Source of the DNA: DATBGO01 sp050011895 | Lineage (GTDB): Bacteria > Actinomycetota > Actinomycetes > Streptosporangiales > Streptosporangiaceae | Direction: 5' to 3' | Assembly (NCBI GenBank): GCA_050011895.1 | Contig: JBEKIF010000003.1 | Span: 67,159-131,158 of the forward strand | Length of the DNA: 64,000 nt | Shown here: positions 32,697 to 41,217 of the stretch, in pieces | Position numbering within the stretch: position 1 is the first letter of the stretch | Layout: each line of letters starts with the position of its first letter | Notes under the pieces: generated by a model | Seen by the model: the letters and a program-made list of their open reading frames with translations, nothing else | Told to the model about the DNA's origin: nothing | Database searches by the model: none | Position numbers and translations under genes: made by a program

Positions 32697-32778
32697 ATCT
32701 GACAGCTCATCGCTGCCAGATGTTCCCGCTGACGGCTCCTCGCCGCCAGTACTGCCGCTGACGGCTCCTCGCCGCCAG
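32697..32778 (-). repeat. Three related hairpins in the rpsD-rpoA spacer
   Basis: Stem-loops at 32697-32723, 32729-32749 and 32758-32778. In minus-strand RNA each has an 8-bp core stem (CUGGCGGC/GCCGUCAG or CUGGCAGC/GCUGUCAG) around a 5-base loop. The first differs from the other two by a compensatory pair change (A-U for G-C), and all keep a G-U wobble that pairs only in the transcribed strand. The two identical copies are 25 bp in a 29-bp period. Confidence 0.65.
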
Positions 32779-32815
32779 TGTCGCGGGACTGCCGCCGTGG
32801 CAGCCCCGCGGGTGG

Positions 32816-33442
32816 TTACTTCGAGTAGAGCTCGACGATGAGCTGCTCCTGGACCAGGGTGTCGATCTGGGCCCGGACCGGGAGCGCATGAACGAGGATA
32901 CGCATCTTGTCGGGGATCACCTCGAGCCAGGCCGGGACCGTCCGCTCGCCGGCCTCGGCCCGCGCCACCACGAACGGGGTCAGCTCCGTCGACTTGGGCG
33001 CGACCTCGACAATGTCGGACTCGCTCACCCGGTAGGAGGGAATGTCGACCTTGCGCCCGTTGACCAGGACGTGACCGTGCCCGACCAGCTGCCTGGCCAT
33101 GTCACGGCTCTTGGCGAAGCCGGCCCGGTAGATCACGTTGTCAAGCCGCGTCTCCAGGATCTGGAGCAGCGCCTCGCCGGTCTTGCCGCGGGTCCGGGTC
33201 GCTTCGGTGTAGTAGTTGTGGAACTGGCGCTCGAGGATCCCGTAGATGCGCTTGGCCTTCTGCTTCTCCCTGACCTGCAGCAGGAACTCGCTCTCCTTGG
33301 GCCGGTTCCTGCCGTGCTCGCCCGGCGGGTAGGGCCGGATCTCGATGGGGCACTTCGGCGAGTCGCACTTGGCGCCCTTCAGGAACAGCTTGGTCTTCTC
33401 GCGGCGGCAGCGCTTGCAGTCGGCGCCGGTGTATCGAGCCAT
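32816..33442 (-). CDS. rpsD: 30S ribosomal protein S4 (zinc-binding form)
   Basis: 208 residues from ATG 33442 (MARYTGADCKRC). Four cysteines, at 9, 12, 26 and 31, form the zinc site of C+ S4. The S4 RNA-binding domain (RLDNVIYRAGFAKSRDMARQ, HGHVLVNG) is intact. A longer frame running back into rpsM is a shadow. S4 nucleates 30S assembly and in many bacteria represses its own operon. Confidence 0.97.
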   Translation of the reverse strand: MARYTGADCKRCRREKTKLFLKGAKCDSPKCPIEIRPYPPGEHGRNRPKESEFLLQVREKQKAKRIYGILERQFHNYYTEATRTRGKTGEALLQILETRLDNVIYRAGFAKSRDMARQLVGHGHVLVNGRKVDIPSYRVSESDIVEVAPKSTELTPFVVARAEAGERTVPAWLEVIPDKMRILVHALPVRAQIDTLVQEQLIVELYSK

Positions 33443-33456
33443 ATGTCGCTTACTCC

Positions 33457-33858
33457 TCAGACCCGGCGCCGCTTGGGCGGGCGGCAGCCATTGTGCGGAA
33501 CCGGGGTGACGTCCTGGATCGAGCCGACCTCCAGGCCGGTCGCCTGCAGGGACCTGATGGCGGTCTCCCGCCCCGAGCCCGGGCCCTTCACGAACACGTC
33601 GACCTTGCGCATGCCGTGCTCCATCGCCCGGCGTGCCGCGGCCTCGGCGGCCATCTGGGCGGCGAACGGCGTCGACTTGCGCGAGCCCTTGAAGCCCACC
33701 TGGCCGGACGACGCCCACGAGATGACGCTGCCGCCAGGATCGGTGATGGAGACGATGGTGTTGTTGAAGGTGCTCTTGATATGAGCGTGCCCGTGAGCGA
33801 TGTTCTTTCGTTCCTTCCGGCGTACTTTCTTGACGCCGGCACGGCTCTTGGGAGGCAT
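33457..33858 (-). CDS. rpsK: 30S ribosomal protein S11
   Basis: 133 residues with the S11 signature HIKSTFNNTIVSITDPGG and C-terminal VTPVPHNGCRPPKRRRV, part of the platform near the E-site. The order rpsM-rpsK-rpsD is conserved, with 78 and 14 bases to its neighbours. Confidence 0.98.
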   Translation of the reverse strand: MPPKSRAGVKKVRRKERKNIAHGHAHIKSTFNNTIVSITDPGGSVISWASSGQVGFKGSRKSTPFAAQMAAEAAARRAMEHGMRKVDVFVKGPGSGRETAIRSLQATGLEVGSIQDVTPVPHNGCRPPKRRRV

Positions 33859-33936
33859 CCTGCTCCTCTACTCCCGGAGGTGGTCGGACCGCTGTGGCCG
33901 CCGGAGCCCGCCGTGACGGCGGGACCGGCGGGCGGA

Positions 33937-34317
33937 CTACTTCTTCCCGGCCTTCTTCTTGCCGGCGACTGTCTTCTTCTTGCCCTTCCTGGTGCGGGCA
34001 TTGGTCTGCGTGCGCTGGCCGTGCACGGGCAGCCCGCGGCGGTGCCTGATCCCCTGATAGCACCCGATCTCGACCTTGCGGCGAATGTCGGCCTGCACCT
34101 CACGGCGCAGGTCACCTTCCACCTTGTAGCTGGCGTCGATCCAGTCCCGCAGCCGCAGGAGATCTTCGTCGCTGAGGTCATGGACCCGGGTGTCGCCGCT
34201 GACGCCCGTCGCGCTGAGCGTCTCAAGCGCACGGGTGCGGCCGATTCCGTAGACGTAGGTAAGAGCGACTTCCAGCCGCTTGTCGCGCGGCAGGTCGACG
34301 CCGACGAGGCGTGCCAT
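33937..34317 (-). CDS. rpsM: 30S ribosomal protein S13
   Basis: 126 residues from ATG 34317 (MARLVGVDLPRDKRLEVAL); 13 upstream in-frame residues lack family support. The motifs YVYGIGRTRA and YQGIRHRRGLPVHGQRTQTN are typical, and the Lys-rich tail reaches P-site tRNA. Confidence 0.98.
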   Translation of the reverse strand: MARLVGVDLPRDKRLEVALTYVYGIGRTRALETLSATGVSGDTRVHDLSDEDLLRLRDWIDASYKVEGDLRREVQADIRRKVEIGCYQGIRHRRGLPVHGQRTQTNARTRKGKKKTVAGKKKAGKK

Positions 34318-34470
34318 CCTGGGCAGTTCTCCTTCTGTCGCGGAGGTCCTGCGCACCGCTCCCTGCGTCCCTGCCCGGACCGGGCCCCGGCCTCCTCCGG
34401 GGGCAATCCGCGGCCAGCCGCTGGCCGACCGCGGACTGCGGTGCGTGTCTTACTTTCCTCGCCTTACCGT

Positions 34471-34521
34471 GCTGCTCAATCCCGACTGCTGCTCAGCCCT
34501 GACAGCTGCTCAGCCCTGACG
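34471..34521 (-). repeat. Three 17-bp tandem repeats at the rpmJ 3' end
   Basis: Copies at 34471-34487, 34488-34504 and 34505-34521 (GCTGCTCAGCCCTGACx on the plus strand). The third contains the rpmJ stop codon. The other two extend into the rpmJ-rpsM spacer (34318-34509), which is otherwise featureless. Confidence 0.75.
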
Positions 34522-34623
34522 CTGCTTGTGCCTCGGGTCTGAGCAGATGACCATCACGCGGCCATGCCGGCGGATGATCCGGCACTTGCTGCAGATCTTC
34601 TTCACACTCGGCTTGACCTTCAT
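34510..34623 (-). CDS. rpmJ: 50S ribosomal protein L36
   Basis: 37 residues, MKVKPSVKKICSKCRIIRRH and onward, with the zinc ligands Cys11, Cys14 and Cys27 and a downstream His (RHKQRQG). The exact family length and its place between infA and rpsM make it certain despite its size. A ribosome-binding site (GAGGAG) precedes the ATG. Confidence 0.97.
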   Translation of the reverse strand: MKVKPSVKKICSKCRIIRRHGRVMVICSDPRHKQRQG

Positions 34624-34676
34624 TGCTGCTCTCCTCAGGCACCCGGAGCCATCGAGCCCGCCGCGCCGTCAGCCTG

Positions 34677-34898
34677 TTACTTGTACCGGTAGACAATCCG
34701 CCCACGACTGAGGTCGTAGGGACTCAGCTCGACGACGACCCGGTCATCGGGGAGGATCCGGATGTAGTGCATCCGCATCTTCCCGCTGATGTGAGCCAGG
34801 ACCTTATGCCCGTTGTCCAACTCCACCCTGAAGAAGGCATTCGGCAGTGATTCCACGACCGTGCCTTCGATCTCAATGGCGCCGTCTTTCTTGGGCAT
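34677..34898 (-). CDS. infA: Translation initiation factor IF-1
   Basis: 73 residues, a single OB-fold (GAIEIEGTVVESLPNAFFRV, LAHISGKMRMHYIRILPDDR). It occupies the ribosomal A site during initiation. It sits between map and rpmJ as in other actinobacteria, with its own candidate promoter upstream. Confidence 0.98.
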   Translation of the reverse strand: MPKKDGAIEIEGTVVESLPNAFFRVELDNGHKVLAHISGKMRMHYIRILPDDRVVVELSPYDLSRGRIVYRYK

Positions 34899-34970
34899 GT
34901 CCTCCGCGCTTCGCTGCTTAGGTTCGCTGCCTGGCCTTGGCCTGGGCTCGCTGGGTTGCTGGCTTATTTC

Positions 34971-35000
34971 TTACTATGTGGTGCTGGTACTCATCGTCAG
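34971..35000 (-). promoter_or_regulatory. Candidate promoter of infA-rpmJ-rpsM operon
   Basis: CTGACG (34995-35000), 18 bases, TAGTAA (34971-34976), about 75 bases before infA. It lies in the 358-base gap 34899-35256, where I see no gene. The -35 matches only 4 of 6 consensus bases. Confidence 0.45.
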
Positions 35001-35256
35001 GCGGCCCGGCCATTGCTGGTCACGCCGCGGCTCATCCGGTGATCGTGGGGCTTCCCGCGGTCCGGCTCGTGCTCTCGCACGGCCCTCCGGCCACGGACGG
35101 CCCTGCTAGATGTCTGCCATCACGCTACCGGCTCAGGCCATCCGCCAATGACTGCTCATGGGCCGGAGCAGAGTCTACGCGAGACCTGCTGACAATGCGA
35201 ACCCGGGGCCCCGCGCGTCCGTCCCAACCATGCCGCCGGCCAGGATATTCCCGGCC

Positions 35257-35733
35257 TCAGCCGGGCCGGTGGCCGCCGGGCCCGCCGCCCGCGATCCAGC
35301 GGCCGAGCAGGATCGCGCCGAGCGGCCCGGCCACCCAGACCGGCCACGGAAACCCGCTGGCCCCGGCAACCACCCAGGCCACGAAACAGAGCAGGCTGAC
35401 CGACAGCCATGACCCCCAGGCGGCTATCCAGGCCGGCGAGAACCTGCCCTGCTGCCTCGCGAGACCGCCGGACGCCTGCACCAGCGAGCCCGCTCCTGGC
35501 CGCGGTGCGCGATAGCGCGGCAGGGCCGCGTCCGGTAGCCGGTACAGGTCGATGCCCGGCAGGTCCGTCAGGAGCTCGTCAAGCTCGCCGACGGTCTTCG
35601 CCTCGTAGGCCTTGTCGATCCGCTCGTTGAACTCCTCGGCGGTCAGCCGGCCCGCTGCATGGTGCTCGCGCAGCAGCGACACCGTGCGGTCCCGGTCCTC
35701 GTCGGACGCGCGGATCCTGGGGTCGGCCGCCAT
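35257..35733 (-). CDS. DUF1707 (SHOCT-like) domain membrane protein
   Basis: 158 residues. The N-terminal about 55 residues (RASDEDRDRTVSLLREHHAAGRL, then EEFNERIDKAYEAKTVGEL) are the DUF1707 domain common in actinobacteria, thought to mediate binding or oligomerisation. Two C-terminal membrane helices follow (WLSVSLLCFVAWVVAGA and PVWVAGPLGAILLGRW). Its function is unknown. It starts 10 bases after map ends on the same strand, so the two are likely co-transcribed. Confidence 0.85.
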   Translation of the reverse strand: MAADPRIRASDEDRDRTVSLLREHHAAGRLTAEEFNERIDKAYEAKTVGELDELLTDLPGIDLYRLPDAALPRYRAPRPGAGSLVQASGGLARQQGRFSPAWIAAWGSWLSVSLLCFVAWVVAGASGFPWPVWVAGPLGAILLGRWIAGGGPGGHRPG

Positions 35734-35743
35734 CAGCTCCTCC

Positions 35744-36661
35744 TCAGTCCTTTACCCGCGCTCCGGCGGGCACCGGCGGATCCGGCTGACCCAGCTGGCC
35801 TGGCTGAGGACCTGCCTGACCTGCCTGCGGACCTGGCTGACCTCCCTGGCGCTGCGCGCGCAGCCTGGCCAGGCCGCTCGTCCCGCCGTCTTCCGCGGTC
35901 AGCACCCAGGGCCCGTCGGCGGTGATCGCCACGGTGTGCTCGAAATGCGCCGACCAGGTCCCGTCAGCGCTGACCACCGTCCAGCCGTCGTCGAGCAGCA
36001 CGGTATGGCGCTGGCCGAGGACGAGCATCGGCTCGACCGCCAGCGTCATGCCTTCCCTCAGCACCGGTCCCCGGCCCGGCCTGCCGTAGTTAGGCACCGG
36101 CGGGTCCATGTGCATCTCGCTGCCGATCCCGTGCCCGACGTACTCCTGCACGATGCCGTAGTCCCCGCTGGCGCGGGCGCTGGACTCCACGGAGTGCGAG
36201 ATGTCCGTCAGCCGGCTGCCTGCCACCGCGCTGGCCAGCCCGGACCACAGGGCCAGCTCGCAGGCGGTCAGGAGGCCGGTCAGCCCGTCGCTCACCGGCC
36301 CCACGCCGATGGTCACGGCCGCATCGCCGTGCCAGCCTCCGACGATGGCACCGCAGTCGATCGAGATCACGTCCCCGGCCGCCAGCCGCGTCTGGCGGCT
36401 CGGGATACCGTGCACGATCTGGTCGTTGACCGATGTGCAGATGGTCGCGGGGAAACCGTGATAGCCCTTGAACGATGGCACGGCGCCAGCGTCGCGGATG
36501 ACCCGGTCAGCTATCGCGTCCAGGTCAGCCGTGCTGATCCCGGGCTGCACCGCCGCTGCCGTCGTCCGCAGGGCATCCGCCACCACCAGGCCGGCCTCCC
36601 GCATCCTGGCCAGCTGGCCAGGCGTCTTGATCTGGATCCTCTGTTCCCGTCTCGTCCGCAT
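35744..36661 (-). CDS. map: Methionine aminopeptidase type I
   Basis: 305 residues. It removes N-terminal Met from nascent proteins. All five metal ligands are present: Asp102, Asp113, His177 (VGHGIG), Glu210 (LAVEPML) and Glu241 (HFEHT). About 45 Gln/Pro/Gly-rich residues after 260 are an extension. The adk-map pairing downstream of secY is standard. Confidence 0.96.
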   Translation of the reverse strand: MRTRREQRIQIKTPGQLARMREAGLVVADALRTTAAAVQPGISTADLDAIADRVIRDAGAVPSFKGYHGFPATICTSVNDQIVHGIPSRQTRLAAGDVISIDCGAIVGGWHGDAAVTIGVGPVSDGLTGLLTACELALWSGLASAVAGSRLTDISHSVESSARASGDYGIVQEYVGHGIGSEMHMDPPVPNYGRPGRGPVLREGMTLAVEPMLVLGQRHTVLLDDGWTVVSADGTWSAHFEHTVAITADGPWVLTAEDGGTSGLARLRAQRQGGQPGPQAGQAGPQPGQLGQPDPPVPAGARVKD

Positions 36662-36714
36662 CTAGCCTCCGGGCTCTGTAGTTCAAACGTTACCCGGGCG
36701 GCCCGCAACTGCCT

Positions 36715-37368
36715 TCAGCGGACAAACCGGCGCAGCGCGCCAAGCGCCCGGTCGGTGATCTCCTCCACCGGGCCAGTGGCGTCAATACCCAGCAGCGTTC
36801 CCTCATCCGCGTAGAACGCGATCAGCGGCTGGGTCTGCAGCTGATACACATCCAGGCGGTGCCTGATGGTCTGTTCCCGGTCATCATCGCGCTGGAACAG
36901 CTCGCCGCCGCACTCGTCGCACTGCTCGCCGCGAGCCGGCGGGTCGAACAGCACATGCCAGACCCGCCCGCACCGGCGGCAGGTCCGCCGGCCGGACAAC
37001 CGCCTCACCACCTCGTCATCGTCGACGACGAGCTCGACGACGACGTCCAGCCTGACGTCCCACTCGGTGAGCATCTTCTGCAGCGTCTCAGCCTGCGGGA
37101 CGTTTCTCGGGAAGCCGTCGAGCAGGAAACCGGCCTGCGCGTCATCCTCAGTGAGCCTGCTGGACACCATCGCGACCGTGACCTCGTCAGGCACCAGGTC
37201 ACCGCGATCCATATAGGACTTGGCGAGCCGGCCAAGCTCAGTTCCCGTGCTGACGTTGAACCTGAAGATGTCACCTGTCGAAATCTTCGGGATCGACAGG
37301 TGGGAGGCTATGAACTGGGCCTGTGTCCCTTTGCCCGCACCGGGGGGCCCGACCAGGACGACGCGCAC
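36715..37368 (-). CDS. adk: Adenylate kinase (zinc LID)
   Basis: 217 residues. P-loop GPPGAGKGTQ (7-16) and lid TCRRCGRVWHVLFDPPARGE followed by QCDECGG, a four-cysteine zinc site. It converts ATP plus AMP to two ADP. The start is GTG 37368, sharing one base with the secY stop (TAGTG), so it is coupled to secY. Confidence 0.97.
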   Translation of the reverse strand: MRVVLVGPPGAGKGTQAQFIASHLSIPKISTGDIFRFNVSTGTELGRLAKSYMDRGDLVPDEVTVAMVSSRLTEDDAQAGFLLDGFPRNVPQAETLQKMLTEWDVRLDVVVELVVDDDEVVRRLSGRRTCRRCGRVWHVLFDPPARGEQCDECGGELFQRDDDREQTIRHRLDVYQLQTQPLIAFYADEGTLLGIDATGPVEEITDRALGALRRFVR

Positions 37369-38696
37369 TACCGCAGGAAGCCCTCATAGTTGCGCTGTTG
37401 CAACTGGCTTTCGATTTGCTTCACGGTATCGAGGCCCACCCCCACCGCGATCAGGATGCTTGTACCGCCGAACGGAAATTGCTGTGTCGCCCCGACCAGC
37501 CCGATCGCGATCATCGGGATGAGCGCGACAAGGCCCAGGTACACCGAGCCGGGCGCGGTCAGCCGGCTCAGCACGTACTCGAGGTACTCGGCGGTCGGCC
37601 GGCCAGGTCTGATACCTGGGATGAAACCGCCGTACTTCTTCATGTTGTCGGCGACTTCGGTGGGGTTGAAGGTGATCGATACATAGAAGTAGGTGAAGAA
37701 AATGATGAGCAGGAAGAATATCGCCATATAGTACGGATCGTCCCCGAGCACCAGGTGCGACTCGATCCAGTTCGCCCAGGGCGCCGGGTGCGCGCTGGTC
37801 GCGTGCCCGAACAGCTGCGCCGCGAGCTGCGGGATGTACAGCAGCGACGAGGCGAAGATGACCGGGATGACGCCCGCCTGGTTCACCTTCAGCGGGATGT
37901 AGGTCGAGGTGCCGCCGTACATCTTGCGGCCGACCATCCGCTTGGCGTACTGGACCGGGATCCGCCGCTGGGCCTGCTCCATGAAGGCCACGAACGCGAT
38001 GATCGCGACGCCGACCAGCAGGACGATGCCGAACACGAACGCGTGCTTCTGCCGGTAGATAGCCAGCATCTCGCCCGGGATGACCGCGATGACCTGGGTG
38101 AAGATAATCAAGGACATGCCGTTGCCGACGCCCCGGTCGGTGATCAGCTCGCCGAGCCACATGATGACCGCGGTGCCTGCGGTCATCGTGAGGACCATGG
38201 TGCTGATAGTGAAGATCGACGGGTTCGGTATCAGGTTGCCGCACTGCGTCTGGCCGCTCATCCCGGGCAGGCTTCCCGACCTGGCCAGCGCCACGATCCC
38301 GGTGGACTGCAGGATGGCCAGGCCGACGGTGAGGTAACGGGTGTACTGGGTGATCTTCGCCTGGCCGCTCTGGCCCTCCTGACGCAGCGTCTCAAGGCGC
38401 GGGATCACCACGGCAAGCAGCTGCAGGATGATGCTTGCCGTGATGTAGGGCATGATGCCGAGCGCGAAGACCGACAGCCGCAGCAGCGCGCCGCCGCTGA
38501 ACAGGTTGACCAGCTGGAACAGTCCCGCCTGGCCGCTGCTGTTCACCGCGTCGAGGCAGCCGGTGACGGCCTTCTCCGAGATCCCTGGGGTCGGCACTGA
38601 GGCGCCGAGCCGGAACATCGCGATGATGAAGAGCGTGAACAGCAGCTTCCTGCGCAGGTCGGGAGTCCGGAAGGCCCGGAGGAACGCGGTCAGCAT
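37368..38696 (-). CDS. secY: Preprotein translocase subunit SecY
   Basis: 442 residues with ten predicted membrane helices, the channel of the Sec translocon. The motifs LGIMPYITASIILQLL and GLAILQSTG, and the plug and cytoplasmic loop regions, are typical. It ends the spc operon and is followed directly by adk. The 184-base gap upstream (38697-38880) to rplO shows no gene. Confidence 0.98.
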   Translation of the reverse strand: MLTAFLRAFRTPDLRRKLLFTLFIIAMFRLGASVPTPGISEKAVTGCLDAVNSSGQAGLFQLVNLFSGGALLRLSVFALGIMPYITASIILQLLAVVIPRLETLRQEGQSGQAKITQYTRYLTVGLAILQSTGIVALARSGSLPGMSGQTQCGNLIPNPSIFTISTMVLTMTAGTAVIMWLGELITDRGVGNGMSLIIFTQVIAVIPGEMLAIYRQKHAFVFGIVLLVGVAIIAFVAFMEQAQRRIPVQYAKRMVGRKMYGGTSTYIPLKVNQAGVIPVIFASSLLYIPQLAAQLFGHATSAHPAPWANWIESHLVLGDDPYYMAIFFLLIIFFTYFYVSITFNPTEVADNMKKYGGFIPGIRPGRPTAEYLEYVLSRLTAPGSVYLGLVALIPMIAIGLVGATQQFPFGGTSILIAVGVGLDTVKQIESQLQQRNYEGFLR

Positions 38697-38880
38697 GCGC
38701 CGTCCTTGAGTCGAAGGGTCAACGTCATCTGCCGCTCCTGGTCACGGGATCCAGCACCCGCTGGCCGCAAGCGCGACATGCACGCCGAAGTCTAACGCGC
38801 CGACGGCACTCGAACAGCCAGGCACGAAAGCAGCCCGGCCGGGTGGCCGGGCGGGACCGGCGGCGACCGTCGCGGTCATC

Positions 38881-39360
38881 TCACAACTCGGTGACGGTAC
38901 CGCCCGCCGCGGTGATCTTCTCCCGGGCCGATGCGGAAAACCCGTGCGCGGTGACCCGCAGGCCGCTGACCGCCTCGCCGGAGCCGAGTACCTTGACCAT
39001 CTCGCCGGGCCGGACGGCACCGCGGCTGACCAGGTCCTCCGGGGTCACATCCCCGCCAGCCGGGTACAGCGCGGCCAGCCGGTCGAGATTCACCACCTGG
39101 TAGGTGGTCTTGAACCGCAGGTTGGAGAAGCCCTTGAGCTTGGGCAGCCTGCGGTGCAGCGGCATCTGGCCGCCCTCGAACCCGCCGGCTACCGCGCCGC
39201 GTGCCTTGGTGCCCTTGGTACCGCGGCCCGCGGTCTTGCCCTTGGACGCCTGGCCACGGCCGACCCGTGTCCGCGCGGTGCGCGCGCCAGGCGCCGGCCG
39301 CAGATGATGGATCTTCAGCCCGGCCCGGCCGCCAGGGGTGCTGCCCTCAGCGTCTGCCAT
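38881..39360 (-). CDS. rplO: 50S ribosomal protein L15
   Basis: 159 residues from ATG 39360 (MADAEGSTPGGRAGLKIHHL), one base after the rpmD stop. The L15 Gly/Arg-rich N-terminus (TRVGRGQASKGKTAGRGTKG) and FEGGQMPLHRRLPKLKGF are present. A longer frame reads into rpmD and is not supported. Confidence 0.97.
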   Translation of the reverse strand: MADAEGSTPGGRAGLKIHHLRPAPGARTARTRVGRGQASKGKTAGRGTKGTKARGAVAGGFEGGQMPLHRRLPKLKGFSNLRFKTTYQVVNLDRLAALYPAGGDVTPEDLVSRGAVRPGEMVKVLGSGEAVSGLRVTAHGFSASAREKITAAGGTVTEL

Positions 39361-39361
39361 C

Positions 39362-39544
39362 TCAGTCAACCTCCTCGACGGTGACCAGGTGGCGCACCGC
39401 ATGGACCATGCCGCGGATCTCCGGCCGGTCTGCCTTCACGACAACGTCGCCGATCCGCCGGAGCCCCAGCGAGCGCAGCGTGTCACGCTGCACCTGGGTG
39501 CCCCCGATCTTGGACTTGATCTGGACGACCCTCAACTCTGCCAT
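39362..39544 (-). CDS. rpmD: 50S ribosomal protein L30
   Basis: 60 residues, MAELRVVQIKSKIGGTQVQR and onward, the usual bacterial length. A longer frame upstream overlaps rpsE and is a shadow. It lies between rpsE and rplO as usual. Confidence 0.97.
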   Translation of the reverse strand: MAELRVVQIKSKIGGTQVQRDTLRSLGLRRIGDVVVKADRPEIRGMVHAVRHLVTVEEVD

Positions 39545-39558
39545 CTTCCCGCTCCCGG

Positions 39559-40179
39559 TCAGCTGTTCTGCGGCGCCGCGGTGGCCGCCGCGGCGGCCCG
39601 GGCCCGCAGCATGGCCGCCGGGGCGACGTGCTCGATCGGCAGCCCGCGCCGCGCCGCGATCTCCTCCGGGCGGCTCAGGCTCTTCAGCGCCGTCACCGTG
39701 GCGTGCACCACGTTGATCGGATTGGATGAGCCGAGCGACCTGGAGAGCACGTCGTGGATGCCGGCGCATTCGAGGACGGCCCGCACCGGGCCGCCGGCGA
39801 TCACACCGGTACCTGGGCTGGCCGGCTTGAGCAGGACCACGCCAGCCGCCTTCTCGCCCTGCACGGTGTGCGGGATCGTGCCAGCGATGCGCGGCACCCT
39901 GAAGAAGCTCTTCTTGGCCGCCTCGACGCCCTTGGCGATCGCCGCAGGCACCTCCTTGGCCTTGCCGTACCCGACGCCGACCATGCCGTTTCCGTCGCCC
40001 ACCACGACCAGCGCGGTGAAGCTGAACCGGCGGCCGCCCTGGACGACCTTGGCCACCCTGTTGATGGCGACCACTCGCTCCAGGTAGGCGGTGCCCTTAT
40101 CGGCCGCGCCGCCACGGCGGTCGTCGCGGCGGTCGCGCCGTTCGCCGCCTCCTGCGCCGCGCCGCGGTGTTGCTGCCAT
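39559..40179 (-). CDS. rpsE: 30S ribosomal protein S5
   Basis: 206 residues. Double-stranded RNA-binding and S5 C-terminal domains: RFSFTALVVVGDGNGMVGVG, GKAKEVPAAIAKG and GSSNPINVVHATVTAL. An Arg/Gly/Asp-rich N-terminus and an Ala-rich C-terminus extend it. S5 affects decoding accuracy. Confidence 0.98.
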   Translation of the reverse strand: MAATPRRGAGGGERRDRRDDRRGGAADKGTAYLERVVAINRVAKVVQGGRRFSFTALVVVGDGNGMVGVGYGKAKEVPAAIAKGVEAAKKSFFRVPRIAGTIPHTVQGEKAAGVVLLKPASPGTGVIAGGPVRAVLECAGIHDVLSRSLGSSNPINVVHATVTALKSLSRPEEIAARRGLPIEHVAPAAMLRARAAAAATAAPQNS

Positions 40180-40267
40180 CAGATCGTCCTCTTCTCGTGA
40201 GAATGCATGCTGCCCGGCATTTCACTGCCGGTGAGCCTGGTAGTGCCAGCGGTCCTGACGCCGCCTG

Positions 40268-40666
40268 TCACAGCGCCAGCCCGCCTTCCCGCGCGCCGTC
40301 AGCCACGGCGGCGATCCGGCCGTGGTAGGCATTGCCGCCGCGGTCGAAAACCGCGCCGCTGATGCCTGCCTGGCCGGCCCGCTCGGCAATCAGCGCGCCG
40401 ACCTGCTTCGCCTTGGCGGTCTTGTCCCCGGCCGCGCCGCGGATGGACCCGTCCAGGGTGGACGCGGACACCAGCGTGCTGCCGGTCACGTCGTCGACAA
40501 GCTGCGCGAACATGTGCCGGGCCGAGCGCGTCACGACCAGACGCGGCCGCACGGCACTTCCGGTGACCTTCTTCCTTACCCTCAGGTGGCGCCGCGAGCG
40601 CGCGCCGGAGCGCGCGCTCGCACGGCCGGTGACCCGGCCGTGCCCCAGGGTCCTGGTGCCAGACAT
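40268..40666 (-). CDS. rplR: 50S ribosomal protein L18
   Basis: 132 residues, a 5S rRNA-binding protein. VRPRLVVTRSARHMFAQLVD and FDRGGNAYHGRIAAVADGAR are typical. It ends 88 bases before rpsE and starts 3 bases after the rplF stop. Confidence 0.97.
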   Translation of the reverse strand: MSGTRTLGHGRVTGRASARSGARSRRHLRVRKKVTGSAVRPRLVVTRSARHMFAQLVDDVTGSTLVSASTLDGSIRGAAGDKTAKAKQVGALIAERAGQAGISGAVFDRGGNAYHGRIAAVADGAREGGLAL

Positions 40667-40669
40667 CCC

Positions 40670-41206
40670 TTACTTCCCAGCCTTCCCGACCTTGCGGCGG
40701 ATCTGCTCACCCTGATACCGCACGCCCTTGCCCTTGTACGGGTCAGGCTTGCGGAGCTTCCTTATGTTGGCGGCCACTTCGCCCACCTGCTGCTTGTCGA
40801 TGCCCTCGACGACGAACCTGGTCGGCGTCTCGACCCGGAAGGTGATCCCTTCGGGCGGGGCTACCGGCAGCGGATGGCTGAAGCCGAGCGAGAATTCCAG
40901 GGCCTGGCCTCTCGCCTGGACCCGGTAGCCGACGCCGACGATCTCCAGGGTCTTGCGGTACCCCTCGGTCACGCCGGTCACCATGTTGGCGATCAGCGAG
41001 CGGGACAGCCCGTGCAGCGCCCTGATCTCGCCCTCGTCGCTCGGCCTGCTGACCGTGATGGCACCGTCAGCCTGCTTGACCTCGATCGGCGCGGCAACCT
41101 CCAGGTGCAGGCTGCCCTTCGGCCCGCGCACCTTGACCTCACGCCCGTTGATGGTGACGTCGACGCCGTCCGGCACCACGACGGGCATCCGTCCGATTCG
41201 TGACAT
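40670..41206 (-). CDS. rplF: 50S ribosomal protein L6
   Basis: 178 residues from ATG 41206 (MSRIGRMPVVVPDGVDV). Two similar folds; the C-terminal RKPDPYKGKGVRYQGEQIRR is conserved. Eleven bases separate it from rpsH. The extended frame upstream is a shadow of rpsH. Confidence 0.98.
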   Translation of the reverse strand: MSRIGRMPVVVPDGVDVTINGREVKVRGPKGSLHLEVAAPIEVKQADGAITVSRPSDEGEIRALHGLSRSLIANMVTGVTEGYRKTLEIVGVGYRVQARGQALEFSLGFSHPLPVAPPEGITFRVETPTRFVVEGIDKQQVGEVAANIRKLRKPDPYKGKGVRYQGEQIRRKVGKAGK

Positions 41207-41217
41207 CGTGGTTCTCC

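Noticed and set aside
32816..34063. A 415-codon frame that would fuse S4 to upstream sequence
   Set aside because: S4 starts at ATG 33442 with a normal N-terminus. The extra residues are out-of-frame rpsK and rpsM.
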